DNA from: CAYXGZ01 sp964464755
GTDB taxonomy: Bacteria > Planctomycetota > MHYJ01 > JACPRB01
Assembly: GCA_964464755.1 (NCBI GenBank)
Contig: CAYXGZ010000009.1
Coordinates: 13,553-77,552 of the forward strand
Length of the DNA: 64,000 bases
Direction: 5' to 3'
Each line of letters opens with the position of its first letter. Position 1 is the first letter of the stretch. Below are positions 1-9,180 of this stretch, piece by piece. The notes under the pieces are model-generated. The model was not told the DNA's origin. It searched no databases and saw nothing but the letters and a program-made list of their open reading frames with translations. Both the position numbers and the translations under genes were made by a program.

Positions 1-1425
1 AACGAGCACGCCGCCGAGCGCCAGCTCCTCGAGAAGGCCCTCGTGGACGAGCCGCCGCACGCGCTCGCGGACGGCGGGCTGATCCGCCCCGGCCACGACG
101 AGGAGCTCGACCGCATCCGCGGCATCGCGAGCGGCGGCAAGGACTTCCTCGCCGAACTCGAGCGCCGCGAGGCGAAGCGCAGCGGCATCCCCTCGCTCAA
201 GGTCGGCTACAACAAGATCTTCGGGTTCTACCTCGAGATCACGAACGTCCACGCGCAGAAGGTGCCCGCGGACTACATCCGCAAGCAGACGCTCAAGAAC
301 GCCGAGCGCTACATCACGCCCGAGCTCAAGGAGCACGAGACGACCGTCCTCAACGCGGACGGCGCCGCGAAGAAGCGCGAGCTGGAGCTCTTCGGCGCGG
401 TCCGGGAGCGGATCGCGGGCTCCATCTCCTCGCTCCAGGCGACGGCGCGGGCCCTGGCCGAGGCCGACGCGCTGTCCGCGCTGGCCGCCGCGGCCCGCGA
501 GCGGGATTGGGTCCGGCCCGAGCTGACCGACGGGACGGAGTTCGAGATCAAGGACGGCCGGCACCCCGTGCTCGAACGCCTGCGGCCGGACAAGTTCGTC
601 CCGAACGACGTCGTGCTCGGCGGCGACACCCGCGTGCTGCTGATCACCGGCCCGAACATGGCGGGCAANNNNNNNNNNAAGTCCACCTACCTGCGGCAGG
701 CGGCCCTGCTCGCGCTGCTCGCGCAGGCCGGGTCCTTCGTCCCCGCGGCCTCGGCGCGGATCGGCGTCGTCGACCGCATCTTCGCCCGGGTCGGGGCCAG
801 CGACGACCTCACGCGCAACGCCTCGACGTTCATGGTCGAGATGACGGAGACGGCGAACATCCTGCACCACGCGACGGCGCGGAGCCTGCTCATCCTCGAC
901 GAGATCGGCCGCGGCACGAGCACCTTCGACGGCGTGTCGATCGCCTGGGCCGTCGTCGAGCACCTGCACGACAAGGTGAAGGCGCGGACGCTGTTCGCGA
1001 CGCACTACCACGAGCTCACGGAGCTCGCGCGGACGCTGAAGGGCGTGCGGAACCTGCACGTCGCGGTGCGCGAGTGGGGCGACCAGGTCCTCTTCCTGCA
1101 CAAGATCCTGGAGGGCCCGACGGACCGCAGCTACGGCATCCACGTGGCCCGGCTGGCCGGGCTTCCGCGCGAGGTCATCGACCGCTCGAAGGCGATCCTG
1201 GCCGGGCTGGAGGCTCTGACGCTCGCGGAGGGGGACCGACCGCGCCTGGCGGCCCGCAAGCCGCGCAAGGGCGACCTGCTCCAGCAGAGCCTCTTCGCGC
1301 CCGCCGCGCCGGGGCCGTCGGCCGTCGAGGAGGCGCTGCGCGCCCTCGACGTCAACGCCCTCACGCCCGTGCAGGCCCTCGCGAAGCTCGCCGAGCTCGT
1401 CGAGAAGTCGAAGCGGAAGCCCTGA
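1..1425 (+). CDS. mutS: DNA mismatch repair ATPase MutS, 5'-truncated by the window edge
   Basis: 3' part of mutS, the mismatch-recognition ATPase. The frame is open from base 1, so the mismatch-binding and connector domains lie upstream of the window. The lever/clamp region is followed by the ATPase domain: Walker A GPNMAG..KST (about base 650-690), the block STFMVEM, Walker B LDEIGRGTSTFDG near base 900 and ATHYHEL near base 1000. Near base 1280 the tail carries QQSLF, which resembles a beta-clamp binding motif. The Walker A is split by an N-gap that looks artificial. The 3' end overlaps the convergent protease gene by 65 bases. Family assignment is certain from the motifs. Confidence 0.97.
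   Translation, partial: NEHAAERQLLEKALVDEPPHALADGGLIRPGHDEELDRIRGIASGGKDFLAELERREAKRSGIPSLKVGYNKIFGFYLEITNVHAQKVPADYIRKQTLKNAERYITPELKEHETTVLNADGAAKKRELELFGAVRERIAGSISSLQATARALAEADALSALAAAARERDWVRPELTDGTEFEIKDGRHPVLERLRPDKFVPNDVVLGGDTRVLLITGPNMAGXXXXKSTYLRQAALLALLAQAGSFVPAASARIGVVDRIFARVGASDDLTRNASTFMVEMTETANILHHATARSLLILDEIGRGTSTFDGVSIAWAVVEHLHDKVKARTLFATHYHELTELARTLKGVRNLHVAVREWGDQVLFLHKILEGPTDRSYGIHVARLAGLPREVIDRSKAILAGLEALTLAEGDRPRLAARKPRKGDLLQQSLFAPAAPGPSAVEEALRALDVNALTPVQALAKLAELVEKSKRKP
669..678. other. Assembly gap (10 N) inside the MutS Walker A
   Basis: Ten N lie between ...GGGCAA and AAGTCC.... Removing the N run and one copy of the repeated AA gives GGC-AAG-TCC, the invariant Gly-Lys-Ser of the MutS P-loop. 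The gap is therefore a scaffold join of overlapping ends, not missing sequence. Confidence 0.9.
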
Positions 1426-3118
1426 TCCGCCGGAACGCCCAGAGCAGGCCCAGCGGCAGCAGCAGGTCCAGGCCCACCGAGCCGCACTTCCCGCCCCCGC
1501 CCGACGACCCGCCGCTCGCCGGCGTAGGCGGAGGCGCGGGGCTGGTCCGCTCGATCGTCCGCACCGCGGTGGCGACCTGCCCCTGGTCGTCCGTCGCCGT
1601 CACCTCGATCCGGTTCTCCCCGACCGCCAGCGGCACGGTCGCGCTCCACGTCGCGGTGCCCGAGGCCGTGCCCGTCGCGCCCGTCGCGACGTTGAGCCAC
1701 GTCACCGTCGCCACGCCGCCGTCCGCGTCGCTCGCCGTCCCCTCCAGGGCCGCGACCGTCGACGACGTCGTCCCGTCCGCGCCGGGCACGGTGATCGCGA
1801 CGGCCGGATCCGAGCCCGCGAGGGCGCCGGCGAGGTCGAGGCGGCCGCCCGTGACGCAATAACCCGAGAGCTCCGGCAGCGGGTCCGCGGAGGAGAGCAC
1901 GCGCGCCTTCACTTGCGCGGCGGTCAGCGTCGGGTACGCGGCCCAGACGAGCGCGCAGGCGCCCGCCACGTGCGGCGCGGCCATCGAGGTGCCCGTCATG
2001 TTGTAGTAGAGGCCCATCGGGAAGGTCGAGTGGACGTCGACGCCGGGAGCTCCGAGGTCCACCGAGGTCGCGCCGTAGTTCGTCGAGGTCCAGCGGCCGT
2101 CCGCCGACGTCGTCGCCGCGACCGTGATGATCGAGTCCAGCGTGTCGCAGGACGGGTAGATCGGGGCCGCGTCCGTGTCGGCCGCGCTGTTGCCCGCCGC
2201 CGCGATGAAGAGGCCGCCCGCGGCCTCGGAGGCCGCGATCGCGTCGTGCAGGGACTGCGACCAGGCGCCCACGCCCCAGGAGTTGCTCGTCAGCTTCGCG
2301 CCCGCCCAGCGCGCGTAATCGATTCCCTGCACCGCCGAGGAGACGGGCACGCCCCAGGAGGAGGTCACGACCTTCACGACCACGATCTCGACGTCCCAGC
2401 AGACGCCGGTGACGCCGAGCGCGTTGTTGCCGATCGCGCCGAGGATGCCCGTGACGTGCGTGCCGTGGCCGAAGGGGTCCATCGGGTCCGGGTCGCCGTC
2501 GCCGAAGTCCCAGCCGCGCACGTCGTCGACGTAGCCGTTGCCGTCGTCGTCGATCCCGTTTCCGGGCGTCTCGCCCGCGTTCGTCCAGAGGTTGCCCGCG
2601 AGGTCGGCGTGGTTGTAGTCGCAGCCCGTGTCGAGCACCGCGACGCGGACCGTCGCGCTGCCGGTGTGCACGTCCCACGCGGCCGGGCCGCCGATCGCCG
2701 TCATCCCCCACTGCTGCGCGTAGCGCGGGTCGTTCGGGACCCCGAGCAGCTCCATCACGAAGTCGGGCTCGGCGTACAGGACCTCCGGGCGGGCCCGGAG
2801 CTCGGCGATCGCGGAGGCGGTGGGATCGACGCCGCGCTCGAGGTCGGCGCGCACGCGGTCGAGCGGGACCTCGAGGAGGACGAGGCCGGGGCTCGAGAGC
2901 CGCTCGCGGAGCGGGAAGCCGAGCGAGGCCGGGTCGGTCCCGGGCCGCAGCTTCGCGAGGACGTGGTCGGCGATCCAGGTGCTGCGGACGGCGCCGGAGG
3001 CGTCGCGGGCCTCGAGGACGTGGGGGTGGCGGCCGCCCTTCTCGACGAGGACGAGGCCGCCGGAGCCGGGCCAGAGCAGGGGTGCCAGCAGCAGGAGGAG
3101 GGTCGGGCGGAAGAGCAT
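1361..3118 (-). CDS. Secreted subtilisin-family (S8) serine protease with C-terminal sorting tail
   Basis: 585 residues. An N-terminal signal peptide (about residues 1-22) is followed by a propeptide-like stretch and a subtilase domain. The triad is visible: Asp in AVLDTGCDYNHADL (about 160), His in FGHGTHVTG (about 217) and Ser in GTSMAAPHVAG (about 374); the oxyanion Asn is in AAAGNSAAD (about 308). A beta-sandwich domain of about 90 residues follows. The end is a Gly/Ser linker, a single Cys (GGGGKCGS), a hydrophobic segment and an Arg-rich tail, which looks like a MYXO-CTERM-like surface sorting signal. It probably acts outside the cell. The last 65 bases overlap mutS tail to tail. No clear ribosome site was found. 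Confidence 0.92.
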   Translation of the reverse strand: MLFRPTLLLLLAPLLWPGSGGLVLVEKGGRHPHVLEARDASGAVRSTWIADHVLAKLRPGTDPASLGFPLRERLSSPGLVLLEVPLDRVRADLERGVDPTASAIAELRARPEVLYAEPDFVMELLGVPNDPRYAQQWGMTAIGGPAAWDVHTGSATVRVAVLDTGCDYNHADLAGNLWTNAGETPGNGIDDDGNGYVDDVRGWDFGDGDPDPMDPFGHGTHVTGILGAIGNNALGVTGVCWDVEIVVVKVVTSSWGVPVSSAVQGIDYARWAGAKLTSNSWGVGAWSQSLHDAIAASEAAGGLFIAAAGNSAADTDAAPIYPSCDTLDSIITVAATTSADGRWTSTNYGATSVDLGAPGVDVHSTFPMGLYYNMTGTSMAAPHVAGACALVWAAYPTLTAAQVKARVLSSADPLPELSGYCVTGGRLDLAGALAGSDPAVAITVPGADGTTSSTVAALEGTASDADGGVATVTWLNVATGATGTASGTATWSATVPLAVGENRIEVTATDDQGQVATAVRTIERTSPAPPPTPASGGSSGGGGKCGSVGLDLLLPLGLLWAFRRIRASASTSRRARRASRGPARA

Positions 3119-3156
3119 CCGTTCCCCTTACGGAATGCCGTTTTGAATCCATGAGC

Positions 3157-3171
3157 TATAATCGCCGGCCG
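3157..3171 (+). promoter_or_regulatory. TATAAT -10 box giving a likely leaderless start
   Basis: TATAAT at 3157-3162 ends 9 bases before the ATG at 3172. There is no Shine-Dalgarno site and no clear -35 box. Transcription would begin at or next to the start codon. Confidence 0.6.
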
Positions 3172-5970
3172 ATGCAAACTCCGGAGTCGGACCGCCCCAC
3201 CTTGCACAAGACTCCGGTCACCGGGGCGGGCTCGGTCTCCGGCCCCGGCCTTCCCGAACCCTCGCTGCCGCAGGAGGATCTCTCGTCGGATCCCCTCCTC
3301 TCGCGCTTCCCGCGGGACGAGCGCGGCCGGCCGCTGCTGGGGCGCATCCCCATCGTCCGCCGCATCGGCAAGGGCGGGATGGGCTCGGTCTACTACGGGA
3401 TCCACCCGCGCCTGAAGATCGAGGTCGCCGTCAAGATCCTCCCCTACCACCTCGTCGAGGAGGACCCGCGGCTCGTCGAGCGCTTCGCCGCCGAGGCCCG
3501 CATGGCCGCGCTGATCGGCAACGACCACGTCGTGCGCGTGCTCGACGTGGACCAGGACCAGGGGACCCACTTCCTCGTGATGGAGTTCGTCCCGGGCGAG
3601 AGCGCGGGCGCGCTCCTGAAGCGCCGGGTCGCCGAGGGCAAGGGCGGCGTCGCCGAGGAGGAGGCCGTCGAGATCGTCCTCGCGGCGACGCGCGGCCTGG
3701 CGGCGGCCCACGCGCGGGGGATCATCCACCGCGACATCAAGCCGGACAACATCCTGATCCCCGGCGGCGACGTCCGGAGGGCCAAGCTCGCGGACCTCGG
3801 GCTCGCGCGGCCCGACGCCGGGGGCCAGAGCCTCGGCACGCAGGCGAACGTCGCGATGGGGACGCCCGGCTTCATGGCCCCGGAGCAGGTCGAGGACGCG
3901 AGGGCCGCGGGCCCGGCGGCCGACCTCTTCTCGATCGGGGCGACGCTCCACGCGCTGCTGGCGGGCCGCTCCCCCTTCCAGGGCTCCAGCCTCGCGGCGA
4001 CCCTGCGCCGCACGACGGACGCCGACCCCGACTCGCTGCCGGAGTCGGTGAGGCCCGCGCTGCGGAGCCTCGTCGCGCGCTGCCTGGCGAAGCGGCCGGA
4101 GGCCCGGCCCGCCGACGCCGCGGCGTTGATCTCGGCGCTCGAGGCCCTGCGCCCGACGTCGGGCGTCGCCACGGGGCCGACGCTGCTCGCCATCCCCCAG
4201 TCCGTCGTCCCGACCCCGGCGCCCGCCCCGCAGGGCGTGGGGCCGCTGGTCCTGATCGGGGTGCTGTTCGTGGTCGTCCTCGGCGTCGTCTTCGCCCTCG
4301 CCCGGATCCCGGGCGACGATCCCGTCCCGACCCCCACGCCCAGCGCGACGCCCGCCCCGACGGCCGACCCCTCGGCCGACGCCGACCGGGTCCGCCGCTT
4401 CCGCCGCATCCTCGAGACCGCCGACGAGCTGGCGATCGCCGCGGAGGCCAAGGGCAGCACGGACGCGTGGCGGCCGGTGCTCTTCGCGCTCTCGAAGGCC
4501 GAGTCCCTCGCCTCCGCGAAGGCGGAGCGCGAGGAGGTCGCCGCCCTGCTGGCCACCGCGCGGCAGCGCATGGCCTGGGCCGAGGCCCGCCAGGCCGAGG
4601 AGCGGGGCGACCTCGAGGGCGCCATCGCGCTGGCGAAGCGCGCCGTCGAGTCGGGCCCGGCCTCGCCGGAGCTGGTCAAGTACCACAACGACCTGGTCGC
4701 GCGCTGGAACGAGGTCGAGGTCCACCGCAAGGAGGAGTTCCTCCGCCTGAGCTCCGAGGCGAAGGCCGCCGGGGATCCGAACGAGGCGCTGCGCCTCTGG
4801 TCGGAGGCCCTGGACGTCGCGACCTCGGCGAAGGACCAGGCCGAGTGCCGGCGCGAGATCGGCGTGCTCACCCGCCAGCTCTGGGCCGAGAAGGGCACGG
4901 AGACCGAGCCGGAGGAGCTGCTGGCCTCCGCGCAGGAGCTGCGCTCGCGCGGCGACCTCGACGCGGCCCTCGACAAGGTCTCCAAGGCGATCGCGCGGCG
5001 GCCCGCCTGGGCCGAGGCGCTGCACTGGCGCTCCCTGATCCGCAAGGAGAAGGGCGACCTGGACGGCGCGCTCGTCGACGCGGGCCGGGCGATCGAGCTG
5101 GAGCCGGGCAACGCGCTCTACCTGGAGGCCCGGGCCTGGGTGCGGCTGGCCCTGACCGACTTCCCCGGCTGCGAGGAGGACTGCACGCGCACCCTCGCGA
5201 TCAGCAACTCGGCCACGACGCTCTACCTGCGGGGCCTCGCGCGGCGCTACCGGGGCGACTACGCCGGCAGCCTCGCCGACCTGACGGCGGCGGTCGACCA
5301 GTCGGCGCGGAAGGCCTTCTTCCTCGCGCAGCGCGCGACGACGCACTGGGAGTTCGGGCGCTACGAGGAGGCCGAGGCCGACTTCGCGCGGGCCGTCGCG
5401 GACGACCCGGACGAGATGACGACCTACAACGACTGGGGCTGGTACTACGTCCGCCGCGGCCGGCTCGACGACGCGATCAAGAAGGCCGAGGAGGGCCTGG
5501 CCCGCGACCCCGAGTCCGCGAACACCTACAACGTCCGGGGCTACGCGAGGATGCTGAAGGGCGATCTCCGGGGCAGCCTCGAGGACTACGACAAGATGGC
5601 GAGGCTCTCCCCGCGCGAGGTGGCCTCCTACTCGACGCGGGGCTACGTGAAGGCGCGGCTGGGCGACTTCGAGGCGGCCGCCGCGGACTTCGCCCGGGGC
5701 CGCGAGGTGAGCGACTACCGCCGGGGCGGATTCTGGATCGAGTACTGGACGGCCGCGGCGAAGGCGCTGGAGACCCGGGCCCGGCCCGCGGGCGAGCGCG
5801 CCGCGGGCTTCGCGAAGGCGCTGGAGCTCCTCGAGGCCGCCATGAGGTCCCCGCACGTGGACGGAGACTGCATGTGCCACGCGACGCAGAAGGAGCACCT
5901 GCGCGAGGACGCCGACTTCCTCGAGCTCCGCGACGACCCGCGCTTCAAGGCCCTCGTCGCGGTCCGCTGA
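3172..5970 (+). CDS. Transmembrane Ser/Thr protein kinase with C-terminal TPR array
   Basis: 932 residues from ATG 3172; upstream in-frame starts at 3082 and 3151 would lie before the -10 box. The kinase domain spans about residues 55-330: P-loop GKGGMGSV, Lys88 (VAVKIL), HRD with Asp188 and DLG (not DFG) at Asp208, then GTPGFMAPE. A Pro-rich linker leads to one TM segment (about 359-380). Outside is a long array of TPR-like repeats (for example DLDGALVDAGRAIELEPGN). This layout suggests a membrane receptor kinase whose TPR part binds partners outside the cytoplasm. Its stop abuts the convergent gene at 5971. The ligand is unknown. Confidence 0.93.
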   Translation: MQTPESDRPTLHKTPVTGAGSVSGPGLPEPSLPQEDLSSDPLLSRFPRDERGRPLLGRIPIVRRIGKGGMGSVYYGIHPRLKIEVAVKILPYHLVEEDPRLVERFAAEARMAALIGNDHVVRVLDVDQDQGTHFLVMEFVPGESAGALLKRRVAEGKGGVAEEEAVEIVLAATRGLAAAHARGIIHRDIKPDNILIPGGDVRRAKLADLGLARPDAGGQSLGTQANVAMGTPGFMAPEQVEDARAAGPAADLFSIGATLHALLAGRSPFQGSSLAATLRRTTDADPDSLPESVRPALRSLVARCLAKRPEARPADAAALISALEALRPTSGVATGPTLLAIPQSVVPTPAPAPQGVGPLVLIGVLFVVVLGVVFALARIPGDDPVPTPTPSATPAPTADPSADADRVRRFRRILETADELAIAAEAKGSTDAWRPVLFALSKAESLASAKAEREEVAALLATARQRMAWAEARQAEERGDLEGAIALAKRAVESGPASPELVKYHNDLVARWNEVEVHRKEEFLRLSSEAKAAGDPNEALRLWSEALDVATSAKDQAECRREIGVLTRQLWAEKGTETEPEELLASAQELRSRGDLDAALDKVSKAIARRPAWAEALHWRSLIRKEKGDLDGALVDAGRAIELEPGNALYLEARAWVRLALTDFPGCEEDCTRTLAISNSATTLYLRGLARRYRGDYAGSLADLTAAVDQSARKAFFLAQRATTHWEFGRYEEAEADFARAVADDPDEMTTYNDWGWYYVRRGRLDDAIKKAEEGLARDPESANTYNVRGYARMLKGDLRGSLEDYDKMARLSPREVASYSTRGYVKARLGDFEAAAADFARGREVSDYRRGGFWIEYWTAAAKALETRARPAGERAAGFAKALELLEAAMRSPHVDGDCMCHATQKEHLREDADFLELRDDPRFKALVAVR

Positions 5971-7284
5971 TCACTTCGCGATCTCGAGCACCGGATCCTC
6001 GTCCTTCGAGGTCGGGGACCACGAGCCCTTCGCGTTCTCCAGGCCGTCGCGCCCCAGGCTCCGGATCCTCCGCACGCCGTCCGCCTCCTGGAGCAGGAGC
6101 GGCTTGAGCGTGAAGGGGTCGATCGGCCACTCGGGGTCGGCCGTCCCCTTCCCCAGGCGCAGCAGCGCGGCCGCGGCGACGAGGCGCAGGTGGACCCGGC
6201 GCTCGCGGAGGCTCCGGTCGCAGGACACCAGGCCCGGCAGCGCGCTCTTCACGATCGGGTTCCAGGTGTCGACGAGGCGGTCGACCGTCTCCTGGTAGAA
6301 CTTCTCCGCCTCGGGGTACGCGAGCTTGTCGCCCTGCAGGGGGGCGTCGGCGAACTCGTTCCAGGCCTCCGCGCCCTGGCCGACGAGGAACCACACGCTC
6401 CAGCGGCCGAGCGCCGGATCGCGCTGCTCGCGCGACGCGTCGTTCGGGTCGCCGCCCGCCTCGAGGCGCAGCAGGGTCTGGTGCGCCACGGCGGTCTCGG
6501 TCTCGAGGACCGCGTGGAAACCCGGGTAGAGCGCGTCCGCGGCGGCCATCATCCGGTAGAGCCGCGCGGCCTGCTCGGGCTTGAGGTCGGGCCGGGCCAC
6601 GAGGCGGACCGCCTCGTCGACCCCCATCTTGATGAGCGCGGCGCCGATCATCGCCGAGATCAGGGTCGGGGCCCGGACCGTGTCGATCCCGAGCTGCACG
6701 GCCGCGGAGACGTCGTCGAGCGCGCCGTCCACGTCGCCCTTCGCCGCCCGTTCCCGGGCGGAGTACGCCAGCAGGCTCGCGGCCTCCTGGAGCGCGAGCA
6801 GGCCCGGCAGCTCGGCCTGCATGCCCAGGTCCCACTTCATTGGGAAGAGCGAGGAGCCGCGCTTCACGCCGAGGCGGATGGCGCCGAGCGGCTCGGCCGA
6901 CTCGGCGAGGTACTCGCGCGCCGCCGCGTTCTTCTCGGCGTCGTCCGGCTTCTGGAGGGCCTGCGTGGCGAGGCCCCTCGGCCGGCGGCTCTCCTTGAGC
7001 CGGGCCAGGGCGGGCGCGTAGTCGTCCCAGGCGTTCCCCGGCAGCGCGGGGCCGGTGAGCGGCTCGCGGGCGCCGCCCGCCGCCTTCGCGCGGGCCAGCC
7101 GCTCGTCGTGCCGCTTGCGGAACGCGCTCCACTTCTGCGAGGTCGAGCAGCCCGCCCAGGCGGCGGCGAGGAGGAGCACGGCCAGGAGCACGCCGAGGAC
7201 GGCGAGGCAGCCCCGGAGCCGGGAGCGCTTCCGCGGGGCCGCGGGGGCGGGCGTGGACTTCGGCTCGGGCGCGCTCTCGGCCAT
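5971..7284 (-). CDS. Membrane-anchored hypothetical protein
   Basis: 437 residues, family not recognised. A short Pro/Lys/Arg-rich cytoplasmic head leads to one TM segment (about 25-44) and then a Cys46; the rest is a predominantly helical, soluble-looking domain that would face out of the cytoplasm. It is a likely type II membrane protein. A GGAGG site lies 5 bases before the ATG. It is followed on the same strand by no gene, because it converges with the kinase at 5970. It could be the last gene of a unit with the SPOR lipoprotein upstream (gap about 42 bases). Confidence 0.8.
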   Translation of the reverse strand: MAESAPEPKSTPAPAAPRKRSRLRGCLAVLGVLLAVLLLAAAWAGCSTSQKWSAFRKRHDERLARAKAAGGAREPLTGPALPGNAWDDYAPALARLKESRRPRGLATQALQKPDDAEKNAAAREYLAESAEPLGAIRLGVKRGSSLFPMKWDLGMQAELPGLLALQEAASLLAYSARERAAKGDVDGALDDVSAAVQLGIDTVRAPTLISAMIGAALIKMGVDEAVRLVARPDLKPEQAARLYRMMAAADALYPGFHAVLETETAVAHQTLLRLEAGGDPNDASREQRDPALGRWSVWFLVGQGAEAWNEFADAPLQGDKLAYPEAEKFYQETVDRLVDTWNPIVKSALPGLVSCDRSLRERRVHLRLVAAAALLRLGKGTADPEWPIDPFTLKPLLLQEADGVRRIRSLGRDGLENAKGSWSPTSKDEDPVLEIAK

Positions 7285-7326
7285 GGCAACCTCCGGTCTG
7301 GGTGGGACGCCGGCCGCGGGGCCGCG

Positions 7327-8127
7327 TTACGGGATGGGGAACGCGTCGGCGTAGCCGAGGGCGCGGAGCCGCTCGAGCTCGCGCACGGCGTCGTCGAAGT
7401 GGGCGTACTGCCCGACGAGGACGAGGCGCCGGCCGGGGACGGCCGCGGAGGGGACGACCTCGGCGCGGATGCCCTTCCGCGCGGCCTCCGCGACGCGCTG
7501 CGCGCCGGTGCGCTCGTCGCTGCAGGTGCCGACCTGGACGCGGTACGACTTCAGCGGGATGCGCTCGCGGGCCTGGCCGGCCTCGTCGCCGGAGGGATGG
7601 TCCTTCGCGAGCTGCTCGAGGTGGCGGCGGCCCTCGGCCCAGAGCCCCGTGCGCTGGAGGGTGATGCCGAGGCGGAGCAGGAACTCGGGCTCCTTGATGG
7701 CCCGGTCGCGCACCTCCTTGGGGGCCTGCTGGACCCGGCGGAAGTCGGCGAGGGCGCTCTCGGGCTTCCAGAGCGCGTTGTGGACGAGGCCGCGGCGGTA
7801 GTAGGCCTCGACGCGGAGCTCGGCGCTGCCGTCGCGCTCCAGGACTCCGGAGTAGGCCTGGAGGGCGGCGTCCATCTCGCCGGCGGCGAAGCGGCACTTG
7901 CCCACGTGGAGGAGGAGCTCGCCCCGCTGGGGCGCGGGGGCCCGGTCGTGCAGGCCCTGGTAGAGCTCGGCGGCCGCGCGGAAGTCGCCGGGGCCCTTCG
8001 CCGACAGGAAGCGCGCGTCGGCCTCGGCCCGGGTCGCGACCCGGGGAGGCGGATCGGGGGACGGACCGGAGCCGCAGCCCGCGAGCGCCGCGAGCGCGGC
8101 GGCGGCGGCCAGGACGCGAAGGAACAC
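7327..8127 (-). CDS. SPOR-domain lipoprotein with TPR-like repeats
   Basis: 266 residues from a GTG start with a GGAG-rich site just upstream. The N-terminus is a lipoprotein signal (LAALAGC, lipid Cys18). Middle residues about 40-180 contain TPR/YfgC-like helical hairpins (for example AAELYQGLHDRAP and EAYYRRGLVHNA). The last 75 residues, from YRVQVGTCSD to the end, form a SPOR domain, which in other bacteria binds denuded peptidoglycan at division sites. It probably sits in the envelope. The combination suggests a role at the cell wall or in polysaccharide handling; the exact job is unknown. Confidence 0.85.
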   Translation of the reverse strand: MFLRVLAAAAALAALAGCGSGPSPDPPPRVATRAEADARFLSAKGPGDFRAAAELYQGLHDRAPAPQRGELLLHVGKCRFAAGEMDAALQAYSGVLERDGSAELRVEAYYRRGLVHNALWKPESALADFRRVQQAPKEVRDRAIKEPEFLLRLGITLQRTGLWAEGRRHLEQLAKDHPSGDEAGQARERIPLKSYRVQVGTCSDERTGAQRVAEAARKGIRAEVVPSAAVPGRRLVLVGQYAHFDDAVRELERLRALGYADAFPIP

Positions 8128-8151
8128 GGGGACCCCTCTCCTCCCGGGACG

Positions 8152-8472
8152 CTACTGGCCCCGGCCCATCAGCTTCAGGATCTTGCCGAGGTAGTCGTGC
8201 TCGGTGTTCGGGGAGGCGAAGTGCACCCCGACGAGCGCGCCGATGACGACGAGGACGACGACGAGCACGAGCTTCGTCATCATCCCGCCGCCCTTTTTCT
8301 TCCCCTTGTCGTCACCCATGGACAAGTCCTCCCTGGCCAAGAGGCCGCATTCCGCCGAGCAGAAGGTCCCGGCGGGCGTCACCATGACGCACGACCGGCA
8401 GAGGGGCTTGCGGCAGCGATGACAGGCCGCGACCGCGGGGACCTCCCCGTGCATCGCGCAGGTCTTCGCCAC
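8152..8472 (-). CDS. Small membrane protein with B-box-like zinc finger
   Basis: 106 residues. A Cys/His-rich N-terminal module (C5, H8, C17, C20, C25, C28, C38, C42) resembles a B-box or double zinc-knuckle. A Lys/Gly linker and one TM segment (about 65-86) follow. It starts at a GTG preceded by GGGAGG. A TATACT box lies 21 bases upstream, giving a short leader, unlike the leaderless genes nearby. The role is unknown; the zinc module would be cytoplasmic if the TM is a simple C-terminal anchor. Confidence 0.78.
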   Translation of the reverse strand: MAKTCAMHGEVPAVAACHRCRKPLCRSCVMVTPAGTFCSAECGLLAREDLSMGDDKGKKKGGGMMTKLVLVVVLVVIGALVGVHFASPNTEHDYLGKILKLMGRGQ

Positions 8473-8493
8473 CGCCCCTCCCGAATCTGGACG

Positions 8494-8499
8494 AGTATA
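8494..8499 (-). promoter_or_regulatory. TATACT -10 box of the zinc-finger membrane protein
   Basis: On the minus strand TATACT (8499 down to 8494) lies 21 bases before the GTG at 8472, leaving room for a GGGAGG ribosome site. It is a useful contrast with the leaderless -10 boxes elsewhere in the window. Confidence 0.5.
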
Positions 8500-8526
8500 G
8501 CACGCCGTTCCGGCCGACGCCGGGGG

Positions 8527-9171
8527 CTACTTGGGGATCTTCGCGTAGTCCTCGAGGAACTTCTTCACGCCCGAGTCGGTCAGCGGGTGCGAGATCAGCT
8601 GGTCGAAGACCTTGAAGGGCATCGTGCCGACGTGCGCCCCGGTCTTCGCGGCCTCGTAGACGTGGATCGGGTGCCGGATGCTCGCCACCAGCACCTCGGT
8701 CTTGAAGGAGTAATTCTTGTAGATCAGCACGATGTCGCGGATCAGCTGCATCCCGTCGTGCCCGCCGTCGTCCAGGCGCCCGACGAAGGGGCTGATGTAC
8801 GACGCGCCCGCCTTGGCGGCGAGCAGGGCCTGGTTCGCGCTGAAGCAGAGCGTGACGTTGAAGCGGATCCCCTCCGGCGCGAGGGCCTTCACCGTCTTCA
8901 GCCCCTCCTTGGTGAGGGGGACCTTGACGACGACGTTCTTCGCCAGCGCGGCGAGCCGCTTCGCCTCGGGCACGAGCTCCGCGAAGGTCTCGGTGACGCA
9001 CTCCGCGCTCACCGGGCCGGGGCAGGCCGCGCAGATCTCGCGGACCACGTCGTCGAACTTCCGCTTCTCCTTGGCGACGAGCGACGGGTTCGTCGTCACG
9101 CCGTCGCAGAAGCCCAGCGACATCGCCTCGCGGATCTCGGCGACGTTCGCGGTGTCGAGGAAGAACTTCAT
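8527..9171 (-). CDS. Transaldolase / fructose-6-phosphate aldolase (TalC/MipB type)
   Basis: 214 residues, the usual length of the short transaldolase subfamily. It begins MKFFLDTANVAEI and has GVTTNPSL (about 24-31) and the Schiff-base Lys83 in VVKVPLT, then GASYISPFVGR. It transfers a dihydroxyacetone unit in the non-oxidative pentose phosphate pathway, or cleaves fructose-6-phosphate; sequence alone does not separate these. It is last in the minus-strand run that starts with holA. Its AGGAG site overlaps the stop of the TPR lipoprotein gene 10 bases upstream. Confidence 0.93.
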   Translation of the reverse strand: MKFFLDTANVAEIREAMSLGFCDGVTTNPSLVAKEKRKFDDVVREICAACPGPVSAECVTETFAELVPEAKRLAALAKNVVVKVPLTKEGLKTVKALAPEGIRFNVTLCFSANQALLAAKAGASYISPFVGRLDDGGHDGMQLIRDIVLIYKNYSFKTEVLVASIRHPIHVYEAAKTGAHVGTMPFKVFDQLISHPLTDSGVKKFLEDYAKIPK

Positions 9172-9180
9172 CTGGCTCTC

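Noticed and set aside
3082..3171. Upstream start codons for the kinase (3082, 3151)
   Set aside because: They would place the TATAAT box inside the coding region and run through the divergent protease promoter region; the ATG at 3172 fits the leaderless pattern.
2755..5898. 1047-codon minus-strand open frame opposite the kinase at 3172
   Set aside because: Composition is Arg/Ala/Pro/Gly-rich with no motifs; the plus strand encodes a clear kinase. It is a GC-rich shadow frame.
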